Assembly: GCA_035516155.1 (NCBI GenBank)
Contig: DATJAP010000036.1
Location: forward strand, 21,270-85,269
Direction: 5' to 3'
DNA from: JAJYKN01 sp035516155
GTDB lineage: Bacteria; Nitrospirota; UBA9217
Length of the DNA stretch: 64,000 nt
In this document: positions 51,343 through 60,451 of the stretch, piece by piece
Layout: each line of letters starts with the position of its first letter
How positions within the stretch are numbered: position 1 is the stretch's first letter
Made by a program: the position numbers and the translations under genes
The notes under the pieces: model-generated
Seen by the model: the letters and a program-made list of their open reading frames with translations, nothing else
Database searches by the model: none
Told to the model about the DNA's origin: nothing

Positions 51343-52188
51343 ATGAAAAAAGAAAAATCGCTCTATACTCTGGTTTTTATTGCACTTCTCACGATTTCCG
51401 CGTATTTTCTTGCCGATACCGTGGATGCGCTCATCGGACGGAGCCTGAATGCCAATGCCGCACAGGGGGCGGTACTTCCCCTGGACCGCGATCGGACCGC
51501 CATGCAGCCGCGCCGTGATCTGAGCGCCTATTCTTCCATTTTAGAGCGGGGGCTCTTTGGCGACGGGAAAGCTCCGTCGACCGGTATCGGAGCGGGCGAG
51601 GTTCCCACCGTAAACTATAAATTGATCGGGACCGTGGAAGGAGAGGCTTTCGCAGGGGCCGTACTCGAAGACAAGTCGGGACAGGCCTTTTACCGCATCA
51701 ATCAGAAACTGCCCGATGGATCCGACCTGATTAAAATCATGCGCGACAAAGTCATCATCCGGAGATCCGACGGCGCAACTGTCAATCTTGAGGTCGTCGA
51801 TGACACCAAGATTGTAGCCGTCCAGCAGCCGGGCATGAATGGCGGCGCGGGGGTGAAAAAACTCTCGGACGGCAAGTTCATGGTGGACCAGAAAGAAGTG
51901 CTCGCGAGCACGGAGAACATGGGCCAGATTCTGACGCAGGCCCGCGCCCTGCCCTATGTCGAGCAGGGGAAAACGGTCGGTTTCAGGATCAGCGAGATAA
52001 TCCCCGGCAGCATCTATGAGAAGATCGGCCTTCAGAACGGGGATATCATTCAGCGGGTCAATTCGCAGGACGTGGATGATCCAGCCAAGTTTTTCCAGCT
52101 CTATCAGGGATTGAAGAATGAGCGAAGCATCGCCATTGATCTGCTCAGAAACGGCCAGCGCCAGACATTGAATTACGACATACAGTAG
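51343..52188 (+). CDS. gspC: Type II secretion protein GspC
   Basis: 281 residues. A short cytoplasmic tail, one membrane helix (about 8-25), then the periplasmic homology region (about 60-140; LERGLFGDG, YKLIGTVEGEAFAGAV) that binds the secretin, and a C-terminal PDZ domain (about 200-280; GFRISEIIPGSIYEKIGLQNG). Inner-membrane link between the platform and GspD. ATG 51343 has AGGA upstream; TTG 51301 is too close to the transcription start. Confidence 0.92.
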   Translation: MKKEKSLYTLVFIALLTISAYFLADTVDALIGRSLNANAAQGAVLPLDRDRTAMQPRRDLSAYSSILERGLFGDGKAPSTGIGAGEVPTVNYKLIGTVEGEAFAGAVLEDKSGQAFYRINQKLPDGSDLIKIMRDKVIIRRSDGATVNLEVVDDTKIVAVQQPGMNGGAGVKKLSDGKFMVDQKEVLASTENMGQILTQARALPYVEQGKTVGFRISEIIPGSIYEKIGLQNGDIIQRVNSQDVDDPAKFFQLYQGLKNERSIAIDLLRNGQRQTLNYDIQ

Positions 52189-52333
52189 CGATGCAGCGGT
52201 TCAAACAACCACGTCCAGTTTCGGCCAAAATCCAAATAACAGACCGAGTTTACTTTGATCGGCAGTGTGTCCGAGCTGATTTGCTTCGGACTTCCTTCGG
52301 CGTTCAATCTATTCCCTTTTTCGGAGGACAAGA

Positions 52334-54391
52334 GTGAGAAAAATAACAGCCCTGCTGCTCCTGATAGGGCTTGTATGCGCGCCGGGATCATTCGCTGGAA
52401 ACAGGGTGGTGGTTGCCCAGGAAACATCCACCGCGGTGAAATCCACGCCGGTTGCTACCATGCCGACTGTGTCCGTTTCAACCGAGGCCGCCACCGCTGT
52501 TGCCCAACCCGCGTCTAATCAGGTTGCTCCGAAGAAGGCCAAGGCCGGAGATGATTTTGTTACACTGAATTTTACGAACATCGATATCGGCGCCCTCGTG
52601 AAGGTCATGAGCGAACTGATGCACCGGAACTTCCTTCTTGATGAACGCGTGGTCGGAAAGGTCACCATCATGACGCCGATGAAGATCTCGCCCGCTGAAG
52701 CGTACCAGGTTTTTCTCTCGGCGCTCGAGATCAAGGGGTTCACTGCTGTTGAGGACGGGAAGGTCACTCGGATCATACCCGCGGCCAATGCGCGGCAGAG
52801 CGGGATCAAGGTGGTTGAGGACGGCATCACCGCCGGTGAAGGCTTTGTCACCAAACTCATCCGATTGAACTTCATCAATCCCCAGGAAATTGTCCGCACG
52901 ATCACCCCGCTTATCTCAAGAGACGGGTCCATCATCGCCTACCCTCCGACCAGTTCGATCATTCTCACCGATTCCGTGTCTAACATCAGAAAGATCGAGA
53001 GCCTGGTTCACGCGATGGATGTGGCCGCGCCGGAGGGCAAGGGCAAAATCAATGTTTATTACCTTAAAAACGCCAATGCCGAGGATACCGCCAAACTGAT
53101 GCAGGCCGTCATCGCGCATTTGCCCGTGCCGCCTCCCCCCGGATCGCCGCAGGCCGCCGCCAGCCCCACCGCGATGCTTGAGGGGACTGTTACCGTCGCC
53201 GCGGACAAAGCCACCAATTCGCTGATCGTTGTCGGTACGCCGGCCGATTTTGAGACCATTAAGGACGTGATCCAGAAGCTCGACATCAAGCGGCGCCAGG
53301 TCTTTGTCGAGGTCGCGATCATCGAAATGAGCCTGACGAAGGTGCGCGACCTTGGGTTCGAGTTTCAGGCCACGAACCTGCAAAATCTCGAGAGCAGCAA
53401 CACGACAAATCTGGTTGGCGGCACGAACTTCGGCAATATCGGGAACGCCATCGTGAATGGACCGGCCGGCCTGGCGGCATTGAGCGGCCTTGCCGTCGGA
53501 GCCGTCAAGGGCACGTTCACCTTTAAAGGCGTGGAGTACCTGAATGTCGGCGCGCTCCTCACAGCGCTCCAGACCGACACCGACGTGAACGTGCTTTCAA
53601 CGCCGAATATCCTCACGATGGACAACCAGAAGGCCGAGATCATGGTGGGCGAGAACGTTCCTTTTATTACGGGTTCGACGCAGAATGCGACGACGGGCAG
53701 CACGGCCATATTCAACACGATTACACGGCAGGACGTGGGCATTAAGCTGACGTTGACGCCGCAGATCGCCTCCGACGACAGCGTCCGGCTCGAAGTCGAT
53801 CAGGAAATCTCATCCGTGATCGCGACCTCCACATCGAACCCCGCGGGTCCGACAACCGACAAACGCTCGGCAAGCACCACCGTTGTGGTCAAGGACCGCC
53901 AGACCATGGTCATCGGCGGACTGATCACCGACAACGTCACGAAAACCACGTCGAAAGTGCCGTTCCTCGGCGATATCCCCATCCTGGGCTGGCTTTTCAA
54001 GACGCAATCATCCAATGTGGAAAAGGATGACCTTATGATCTTTATTACGCCGTACATCATCAAGAACGAGGGTGAGGCAAGTGACCTTACGAAACAGAGG
54101 AGCGAATCCCTGGATCAGTTCCGCAAGGAGTACAATATCGAGAAAAAGAAGGAGCTGCAAAGCGATCTGCTGCCGAAAGTGAGCGACACGACCAAACAGC
54201 CGGCTTCATCCGCGACAGGCACGACCGGTGCAAGGATGGCCCCTGCATTGAAGACTGGAGCGACTCCCTCGCCCGCTGAGGGCGTTCCTGCCGGCACCCC
54301 GGCCATGCAGGCCCCTGATCTGAACACCGAGGTTACGGTCACAATGCAGTCCCCCTCAAGCGTCGCGGCTCCGAAAGAGGGTGCACGGTGA
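52334..54391 (+). CDS. gspD: Type II secretion secretin GspD
   Basis: 685 residues from a GTG start with GGAGGAC. Signal peptide (about 1-21), N0-N3 domains (about 70-330; DIGALVKVMSELMHRNFLLD, IAYPPTSSIILTDS, TNSLIVVGTPAD), secretin core (about 335-580; VPFITGSTQN, RQDVGIKLTLTPQI, GGLITDN, PFLGDIPILGWLF) and a Pro/Ala/Thr-rich tail of about 80 residues. It forms the outer-membrane channel. 145 nt of untranslated sequence with a small hairpin separates it from gspC. Confidence 0.96.
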   Translation: MRKITALLLLIGLVCAPGSFAGNRVVVAQETSTAVKSTPVATMPTVSVSTEAATAVAQPASNQVAPKKAKAGDDFVTLNFTNIDIGALVKVMSELMHRNFLLDERVVGKVTIMTPMKISPAEAYQVFLSALEIKGFTAVEDGKVTRIIPAANARQSGIKVVEDGITAGEGFVTKLIRLNFINPQEIVRTITPLISRDGSIIAYPPTSSIILTDSVSNIRKIESLVHAMDVAAPEGKGKINVYYLKNANAEDTAKLMQAVIAHLPVPPPPGSPQAAASPTAMLEGTVTVAADKATNSLIVVGTPADFETIKDVIQKLDIKRRQVFVEVAIIEMSLTKVRDLGFEFQATNLQNLESSNTTNLVGGTNFGNIGNAIVNGPAGLAALSGLAVGAVKGTFTFKGVEYLNVGALLTALQTDTDVNVLSTPNILTMDNQKAEIMVGENVPFITGSTQNATTGSTAIFNTITRQDVGIKLTLTPQIASDDSVRLEVDQEISSVIATSTSNPAGPTTDKRSASTTVVVKDRQTMVIGGLITDNVTKTTSKVPFLGDIPILGWLFKTQSSNVEKDDLMIFITPYIIKNEGEASDLTKQRSESLDQFRKEYNIEKKKELQSDLLPKVSDTTKQPASSATGTTGARMAPALKTGATPSPAEGVPAGTPAMQAPDLNTEVTVTMQSPSSVAAPKEGAR

Positions 54392-56079
54392 AGCTTTTGC
54401 TCGGCGAGATACTCGTTGAGGCCGGGCTTTCACCGGAGAGGCTGAAGAAGGCGCTTGACCTCCAGAAGAAAAGGGGTGGCCGGATCGGCACCCTCCTGAT
54501 TCGCCTCAACTTGTCGACCGAGGAGGATGTGTTGAAGGCCCTCGGCGTCCAGCTGAACCTGCCGTTCCAGGCCGAGCTTGGAGACATCGACCGGGAACTT
54601 GCGCTTAAGCTGCCGATTACTTACGCAAAGAAGGCCGTGGTCATTCCGCTCCGGCGCCACAACGGCAGCGTCCTTGCGGCCACTTCGGAACCCCTCAACC
54701 TTTCGACGATCGATGATCTCTCGGCTCTTCTGGGAGCAGATATCTCGCTCTGCCTTGCCCCTTCCGACAGAATCCTGGATGCTGTCAACCGCATCTACAG
54801 CGAGGACATGAACCGCGCCGAGGATACGGCGCAGGAGATGGAAGAGGAAGACCTGTCGTTCCTTGCGGCGGAACTCGACGAGCCCACGGACCTGCTCGAG
54901 GTCACCGATGACGCGCCGATCATCCGCCTGGTGAACTCCCTCCTGTCTCAGGCCATCCGCGAGCGCGCAAGCGACATTCACATCGAGCCCTTTGAAAAGG
55001 AAATGATCGCGCGGTTCCGGATAGACGGGATACTGTATAATATCCTCACGATCCAGAAACGCTTCCAGGCCAGCATCGCCTCGCGTGTCAAGATCATGTC
55101 GGGCTTGAACATTGCCGAGAAGCGTCTTCCGCAGGACGGCGGAATGCGCATCAAGATTGGCGGCAAGGACGTCGATATTCGCGTATCCATCGTGCCCACC
55201 GCCTTCGGCGAGCGAATCGTGCTGCGGCTCCTGTACCGGGAAAGCGCCCTTCTGCCGCTTGACCAGATCGGGTTCACGGGAGACACGCTGACCCGATTTA
55301 ACGAATTCATCGAGCGGCCCCATGGAATCATCCTGGTAACGGGCCCGACAGGCAGCGGAAAAACCACGACACTCTACGCGGCGCTCTCGAAGATCAATAA
55401 GCCGGATAAAAATATCATCACCATCGAAGACCCCATCGAGTATCAGCTGAAGGGCATCGGCCAGATTCAGGTGAACGCCAAGATACAGCTGACCTTCGCA
55501 GCCGGGCTTCGCTCTGTTCTCCGTCAGGATCCAGATGTGATTCTTGTGGGCGAAATCCGCGACGGAGAGACCGCCGAGATCGCGATCCAGGCGGCGCTTA
55601 CAGGCCACCTCGTGTTCTCAACGCTGCATACCAACGACGCGGCCGGTGCCGTGACACGATTGCTCGACATGAAGATCGAACCGTTTCTCATCTCGTCATC
55701 GGTCATTGCGATCCTCGCCCAACGGCTCGTGCGTGTGCTCTGCAAAGAGTGCCGGGAGCCGTACCGCATTACACCCGCCGAGATAGCGGAGCTTGAGCTT
55801 AAAACCGGCGCGGAGGGCGCGACCGTGTACCGGGCGAAGGAAAAAGGCTGCGGAGCTTGCTTTAACACCGGCTACCTCGGCAGGAGCGCGATTTACGAAC
55901 TGCTGAACATTGACGACGATATCCGCCAGCTCATCATGAAAGATACCGATGCGTCCACAATCAAAGCTCTGGCCACAGAAAAGGGCATGCGCACCCTCCG
56001 TCAGGACGGCGCCGCGCGCGTGCTCGAAGGCGTTACGTCCATCGAAGAAGTGGTGCGGGTGACGCAGAAAGAAGCGTAA
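54388..56079 (+). CDS. gspE: Type II secretion ATPase GspE
   Basis: 563 residues. N-terminal MshEN-like domain (1-150), then the ATPase: GPTGSGKTTTLYAAL (Walker A), EDPIEYQ, DPDVILVGEIRDGETAEIA (Walker B) and HTNDAAGAVTRLLDM. A zinc four-cysteine site is in CKECREPY..GCGACFNTGY. It powers pseudopilus assembly at the cytoplasmic face. GTG 54388 overlaps the gspD stop as GTGA, so translation is coupled. Confidence 0.96.
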   Translation: MKLLLGEILVEAGLSPERLKKALDLQKKRGGRIGTLLIRLNLSTEEDVLKALGVQLNLPFQAELGDIDRELALKLPITYAKKAVVIPLRRHNGSVLAATSEPLNLSTIDDLSALLGADISLCLAPSDRILDAVNRIYSEDMNRAEDTAQEMEEEDLSFLAAELDEPTDLLEVTDDAPIIRLVNSLLSQAIRERASDIHIEPFEKEMIARFRIDGILYNILTIQKRFQASIASRVKIMSGLNIAEKRLPQDGGMRIKIGGKDVDIRVSIVPTAFGERIVLRLLYRESALLPLDQIGFTGDTLTRFNEFIERPHGIILVTGPTGSGKTTTLYAALSKINKPDKNIITIEDPIEYQLKGIGQIQVNAKIQLTFAAGLRSVLRQDPDVILVGEIRDGETAEIAIQAALTGHLVFSTLHTNDAAGAVTRLLDMKIEPFLISSSVIAILAQRLVRVLCKECREPYRITPAEIAELELKTGAEGATVYRAKEKGCGACFNTGYLGRSAIYELLNIDDDIRQLIMKDTDASTIKALATEKGMRTLRQDGAARVLEGVTSIEEVVRVTQKEA

Positions 56080-56114
56080 TTTTGCGTTCAGAGCAGGAAG
56101 GGTCATTTTATAAT

Positions 56115-56143
56115 TTGAACCACGAACTCTGAACTGGTATTAT
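56115..56143 (+). promoter_or_regulatory. Internal promoter before gspF, predicting a leaderless mRNA
   Basis: TTGAAC (56115-56120), 17-bp spacer, extended TGG-TATTAT (56138-56143), then the pyrimidine-only tctctc and ATG 56150. Confidence 0.65.
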
Positions 56144-56149
56144 TCTCTC

Positions 56150-57370
56150 ATGCCTGTATTCGAATATAAAGGTGTTACCGCGCAGGGGAAAAAGGTATCC
56201 GGTGTCCAGGATGGCGACAGCCTGAAGATTGTTCGGGGCAGGCTGAAAAAGGAAGGCGTTATCGTTCTGGACATACGCGAAGGCGCATCGCTCCGGTCCG
56301 CCCGGCGGGGGACGACGTCCCTTGCCTTTGCAAGGCGGGTGAAGCTAACCGACCTCGCGAACGCCACGCGCCAGATGGCTACGCTCCTTTCGTCCGGTTT
56401 GCCTCTCATGGACGCTCTGGCGGTACTCGTGGAGCAGGAGGACAACGAGAGCCTCAAGGCGGCCTTGTCGACGGTGCGCGACTCGGTGCGCGAGGGCGCC
56501 TCGCTGGCTGACGCGCTCAAAGAAAACCCCAGGGTCTTTTCGCAGCTTTACATGAACATGGTATCCGCCGGTGAGGCGAGTGGGACGCTGGAAATCACCT
56601 TGGACCGGCTCGCGGATTTTCTGGACGAACAAGTCCGGTTTCGCGGCAGACTTTCGGCAGCCCTTGCCTACCCTGCATTCATGACTGTCATCGGCATCAG
56701 CATGCTTTTCTTCATCTTCAGCTTCGTCATGCCCCGCGTGGTGGGAATGTTCGCAGACATGAAGCAGCAGCTCCCGCTCATCACCGTGATCCTTCTGGCA
56801 ACGGTGCGGTTTCTCTCCTCGTTCTGGTGGGCGATCCTCCTCGCCATCGGGGTGGCCGCCTATTATATCAGGCGGTATCTGAGCACATCGGCGGGTAAGG
56901 AAACATTCGATGCCCGGGTCCTCAAGCTGCCGGTCTTCGGCACCCTGATCCGGATGATCGCCGTGTCGCGATTCACGCGCACGCTCGGTACGCTGCTCCA
57001 GAGCGGAGTGCCTACGCTTGCGGCGCTGGACATCGTGAAGAGCGTTGTGGGCAATACGGTGCTGGCGAATGCGATCCAGAAAGCCCGGGAGAATGTGCGG
57101 GAAGGCGAGCCCATTGCCGATCCGCTCCGCAGGAGCGGCCTCTTCCCGCCGGTGGTCGTGCAGATGGTCGCAGTGGGCGAGAAGAGCGGAGAGTTGGAGA
57201 AGATGCTGCTCAAAATCTCCGATTCCTTTGACCGGACCGTCGATACGCGTATCACGGGGCTGATGGCGCTTCTGGAACCGGTCATCATCCTGGTCATGGG
57301 GCTGATCATTGGGTTTATCGTCATTGCCATCATGCTGCCCATGCTCCAGATGAGCTCGGGCGTGCAGTAA
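56150..57370 (+). CDS. gspF: Type II secretion platform protein GspF
   Basis: 406 residues. Two T2SF cytoplasmic domains (about 70-190 and 275-395; LATLLSSGLPLMDAL-like and TLGTLLQSGVPTLAAL) and three membrane helices (about 170-195, 215-240, 375-400). MPVFEYKGVTAQGKKVSG opens the protein as usual. Polytopic inner-membrane core. There is no Shine-Dalgarno before ATG 56150, although the gene lies 70 nt after gspE. Confidence 0.95.
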   Translation: MPVFEYKGVTAQGKKVSGVQDGDSLKIVRGRLKKEGVIVLDIREGASLRSARRGTTSLAFARRVKLTDLANATRQMATLLSSGLPLMDALAVLVEQEDNESLKAALSTVRDSVREGASLADALKENPRVFSQLYMNMVSAGEASGTLEITLDRLADFLDEQVRFRGRLSAALAYPAFMTVIGISMLFFIFSFVMPRVVGMFADMKQQLPLITVILLATVRFLSSFWWAILLAIGVAAYYIRRYLSTSAGKETFDARVLKLPVFGTLIRMIAVSRFTRTLGTLLQSGVPTLAALDIVKSVVGNTVLANAIQKARENVREGEPIADPLRRSGLFPPVVVQMVAVGEKSGELEKMLLKISDSFDRTVDTRITGLMALLEPVIILVMGLIIGFIVIAIMLPMLQMSSGVQ

Positions 57371-57444
57371 AAAAAACCAGGACGAAGGTCAAGCAGCAAG
57401 CAGGAAGAGAAAAGATTATCCCTTGGAGGTAAAGGAGAATCACA

Positions 57445-57885
57445 ATGGATAGGAATAAGCAAGGAGGCTTCACCCTTATCGAAATCATGGTCGTGATCAT
57501 CATTCTCGGCCTGCTCGCGGGTCTGGTCCTCCCGAAGTTCCTGGGACAGGAAGAAAAGGCGAAAGTCCAGGTTGCCAGAACGCAGATTCGCGCGCTCGAG
57601 GGCGCGCTGGATGCATTTAAGCTCGACAACGGTTTCTATCCTACCACGGACCAGGGTTTGGATGCGCTGATCACAAAGCCCGTGGTAGGACGGATTCCTG
57701 ACAAGTGGAGGGACGGTGGCTATCTCAAGCCCGCCCGCATCCCGAAGGACCCCTGGGGAAAGGATTATATATATGTCTCCCCGGGAAGTGAAGGAAGAGA
57801 ATATGAAATAACCTCCTACGGCGCTGACGGCGAGCCCGGTGGCGAGGGCAACAACGCCGATATCAACAGCTGGGAGTTGCAGTAA
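57445..57885 (+). CDS. gspG: Type II secretion major pseudopilin GspG
   Basis: 146 residues. Type IV prepilin leader MDRNKQGG cut before FTLIEIMVVIIILGLLAGLV (glutamate at +5). The globular part has NGFYPTTDQGLDAL and SYGADGEPGGEGNNADI, the calcium-site region of GspG. GGAGGTAAAGGAGA precedes the ATG. Confidence 0.96.
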   Translation: MDRNKQGGFTLIEIMVVIIILGLLAGLVLPKFLGQEEKAKVQVARTQIRALEGALDAFKLDNGFYPTTDQGLDALITKPVVGRIPDKWRDGGYLKPARIPKDPWGKDYIYVSPGSEGREYEITSYGADGEPGGEGNNADINSWELQ

Positions 57886-57890
57886 CCATT

Positions 57891-58430
57891 ATGGTTCAAA
57901 GGCCAAGGGGCGATAAGGGGAGACATAACTCCGCGAAGGGCTTTACACTTATCGAGCTGACGATCATCATCGTAATCCTCGGTGTCATGCTCTCACTAAT
58001 TATCCCCCGGCTCGGCGAGATTGGCGAAGCGAACTTGAAGCGGAGTGCAAGGCATTTGACCGGCATGATCCGCTACCTGCGCGATGAATCGCAGGCGCGG
58101 AAGGCGGTTTACCGGCTTCGCTTTGACGTTCAGGGCGGGCGTTTCTGGACCGAGGTGATGACGCTCTCGGCGGATCAGTCCGTGGAGTTCACGCGACTCC
58201 AGTCAGAAATCGGAACAGAGGGGAGTTTGGCCGGCCAGACAACATTCCGCGACGTCAAGGTTGCCGGACATCCCGACGATCCATACATCCAGTTTACGCC
58301 GGACGGATGGGTGGAGAATGCGGCCATTCATTTGCGGGACGGAGACGGAAAGGATTTTACCCTTTTTGTGAACCCGCTCCTGGGAAGCACGGAACTCCGC
58401 GAAGGGTATGTGGAGGATCGGGAAAGTTAG
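57891..58430 (+). CDS. gspH: Type II secretion minor pseudopilin GspH
   Basis: 179 residues. Prepilin segment AKG-FTLIELTIIIVILGVML with a 17-residue leader, a longer leader than usual. The C-terminal beta domain with IQFTPDGWVENAAIHLRDGD fits GspH. It starts 5 nt after the gspG stop. Confidence 0.88.
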   Translation: MVQRPRGDKGRHNSAKGFTLIELTIIIVILGVMLSLIIPRLGEIGEANLKRSARHLTGMIRYLRDESQARKAVYRLRFDVQGGRFWTEVMTLSADQSVEFTRLQSEIGTEGSLAGQTTFRDVKVAGHPDDPYIQFTPDGWVENAAIHLRDGDGKDFTLFVNPLLGSTELREGYVEDRES

Positions 58431-58451
58431 TCTTTTGAGTTCTACGAGTCT

Positions 58452-58847
58452 ATGAAGTCTGAGTATTTGAGAATTGATACAGCCAGACAACCCCTGAACC
58501 AAACGGGGTTTACCCTCCTTGAAGTCATGGTCGCCGTGGCGATCATGGCAATGGTTCTCATCACGCTTCTTGGACTGAAAAACAGAAGCATGAATGATGT
58601 TATGCTGGCGAAGCATATCACGGTGGCGACCATGCTTGCGAAGCGCATGATGGTGGAGAATACCGCGGCCGAGCCGGACGTGTCTCCAGAGGAAGAAGGT
58701 CCGTTTCCTGAGCCGGAGTATAAAGACTATACCTGGAAAAAGACGATCGTTCCCACACCCATCCCCCAGATCATGGAACTGCATGTCGCGGTACTCTGGA
58801 AAGAGGGCACGCGCGATGAGATGGTGGAGATCGTGAACTATGAGTAA
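58452..58847 (+). CDS. gspI: Type II secretion minor pseudopilin GspI
   Basis: 131 residues. Prepilin motif QTG-FTLLEVMVAVAIMAMVLITLL with a 19-residue leader, then AKRMMVENTAAEPDVSPEEEG and a final strand VAVLWKEGTRDEMVEIVNY. Tip pseudopilin with GspJ and GspK. Overlaps gspJ by 8 nt. Confidence 0.88.
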   Translation: MKSEYLRIDTARQPLNQTGFTLLEVMVAVAIMAMVLITLLGLKNRSMNDVMLAKHITVATMLAKRMMVENTAAEPDVSPEEEGPFPEPEYKDYTWKKTIVPTPIPQIMELHVAVLWKEGTRDEMVEIVNYE

Positions 58848-59553
58848 CGCCCTGGCAGGGGTCAAGGTTCCGGGGTCAGCAGGGGCGGAGGCACCAAAGT
58901 CGTCCGGTTTCACGCTGCTTGAAGTGCTCATCGCTACGGCGATCATGTCGCTGGTCGTTACAGTGATTTATACAAGCTTTTTTACGGCCGGCCGCAACGT
59001 GGAACAGGCCGAGGCGATGCGGGACGAGACGGATTTTGCCCGCACGCTGGTGGCGAAGATTTCCAGTGACATAACGGATGCCTATTTTAATCCGAACATG
59101 AACGTGCCCGTGGTGACGACTATTTTTTACGGCCAGACGGTGCTGTCCGAGACGGCGTTGCCGGATGCGGTGACAGCTGCGACGGGACTTAAAAATAACA
59201 GGCATGACGGCCTCTACTTGACATCGCTGACGAATTGGCGAAAGCCGGATTCTCAAGAGACAGACCTCTGGGAAGTGGGCTATTATTTCAAACAAAAACC
59301 GGACGGTTCCGGCTGGATCCTGATGCGGCGGGAAAAGAGGGCGTTAAGCAACGACTTTCCGGCGCTCGAAGGCGGGGTTGAGTACGAGATGACCGACCGC
59401 GTCGCGAGCCTGCAGTTGCGATATTACGACGGGTCCGTATGGACCGATGGATGGGATAGCAGGATTTCACAGAAACTGCCGAATGCCGTGGAGATTTCGC
59501 TGCTGCTCGATGACGGCACGTTTTACATCACGCAGGTGGACGTGGGACGGTAA
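58840..59553 (+). CDS. gspJ: Type II secretion minor pseudopilin GspJ
   Basis: 237 residues. A long prepilin leader (about 24 residues) before FTLLEVLIATAIMSLVVTVI. The periplasmic part ends VEISLLLDDGTFYITQVD, with SLQLRYYDGSVWTDGWDS typical of GspJ. Confidence 0.88.
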   Translation: MSNALAGVKVPGSAGAEAPKSSGFTLLEVLIATAIMSLVVTVIYTSFFTAGRNVEQAEAMRDETDFARTLVAKISSDITDAYFNPNMNVPVVTTIFYGQTVLSETALPDAVTAATGLKNNRHDGLYLTSLTNWRKPDSQETDLWEVGYYFKQKPDGSGWILMRREKRALSNDFPALEGGVEYEMTDRVASLQLRYYDGSVWTDGWDSRISQKLPNAVEISLLLDDGTFYITQVDVGR

Positions 59554-59557
59554 TAAA

Positions 59558-60451
59558 GTGCGGAGTGCGGTGCCCGAAGCCCGGTGTATATATCGTAAGG
59601 TGCCCAACGAGCGCGGCGTCGCATTGATCATCGTACTCCTGGTGACGGCTCTGCTGATAGCTCTTATTTTTGAATTTGCCTACGGCACGAGAATAAGTCT
59701 TCGGGCGGCCGTCAATTTTCGCGACAGCCAGCGGGCCTATTACCTGGCGCGTTCAGGCGTGACCTTCGCCGGGAGATATCTCGCCTACAACCTCCAGAAG
59801 GATCCAGAGACCGGCGTAACCCATGAATATGACAACCTTGAAGAGCGGGACTGGCAGACGGTCCCGTACATTCCGGGAAACGATACGGAACTCCGGGTGC
59901 GGTGGGAGGATGAGACTGGCAAGATCAATATCAGCAATGCGACAAAGGGAAGTGATGCTTACAATCGGCTGGTTATTCTCTTCACCAATCTCGGCATCGG
60001 TCAGAATATCCTTGACCAGATTAGCGCATGGATGATTGAAGAAAAGAGAAGCTTTTATCTGCTCTCGGACATTCACCAGTTTTTGAGTGACGAAGATTTC
60101 CGCAAGGTGCAGGATTATGTGACCGTTCTGCCCCCTTCGATGACGCCGGGAAACAAGATCGATATCAACACTGCGCCGGCCGCCGTGCTCATGAGTCTCG
60201 GCATGAGCGAAAATGCGGCTCAAACGATTGTGGAGCGGAGAAATGAACAGCCGTTCAAACCGACCGATGATCTCTCCCCCTACATCGGTCAAAATAGCAC
60301 GGCAATAGCGGGCCAGTTATCGTTTACGAGCAACGTGTTCAGCGTAAATTCATACGCCACCGTAGGCGGATACACGAAACAGGCCGATGCGATCATAACG
60401 CGGGCAAGCGACGGTTCGGGATTTACGATACTTTACTGGAGAGCTTTGTGA
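59558..60451 (+). CDS. gspK: Type II secretion tip pseudopilin GspK
   Basis: 297 residues from GTG 59558 (other in-frame GTG codons at 59570 and 59600 are possible). ERGVALIIVLLVTALLIALI is the prepilin helix, lacking glutamate at +5 as GspK does. A helical SAM-like insert with GNKIDINTAPAAVLMSLG and a calcium-site-like region follow. It caps the pseudopilus. Overlaps gspL as GTGA. Confidence 0.88.
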   Translation: MRSAVPEARCIYRKVPNERGVALIIVLLVTALLIALIFEFAYGTRISLRAAVNFRDSQRAYYLARSGVTFAGRYLAYNLQKDPETGVTHEYDNLEERDWQTVPYIPGNDTELRVRWEDETGKINISNATKGSDAYNRLVILFTNLGIGQNILDQISAWMIEEKRSFYLLSDIHQFLSDEDFRKVQDYVTVLPPSMTPGNKIDINTAPAAVLMSLGMSENAAQTIVERRNEQPFKPTDDLSPYIGQNSTAIAGQLSFTSNVFSVNSYATVGGYTKQADAIITRASDGSGFTILYWRAL

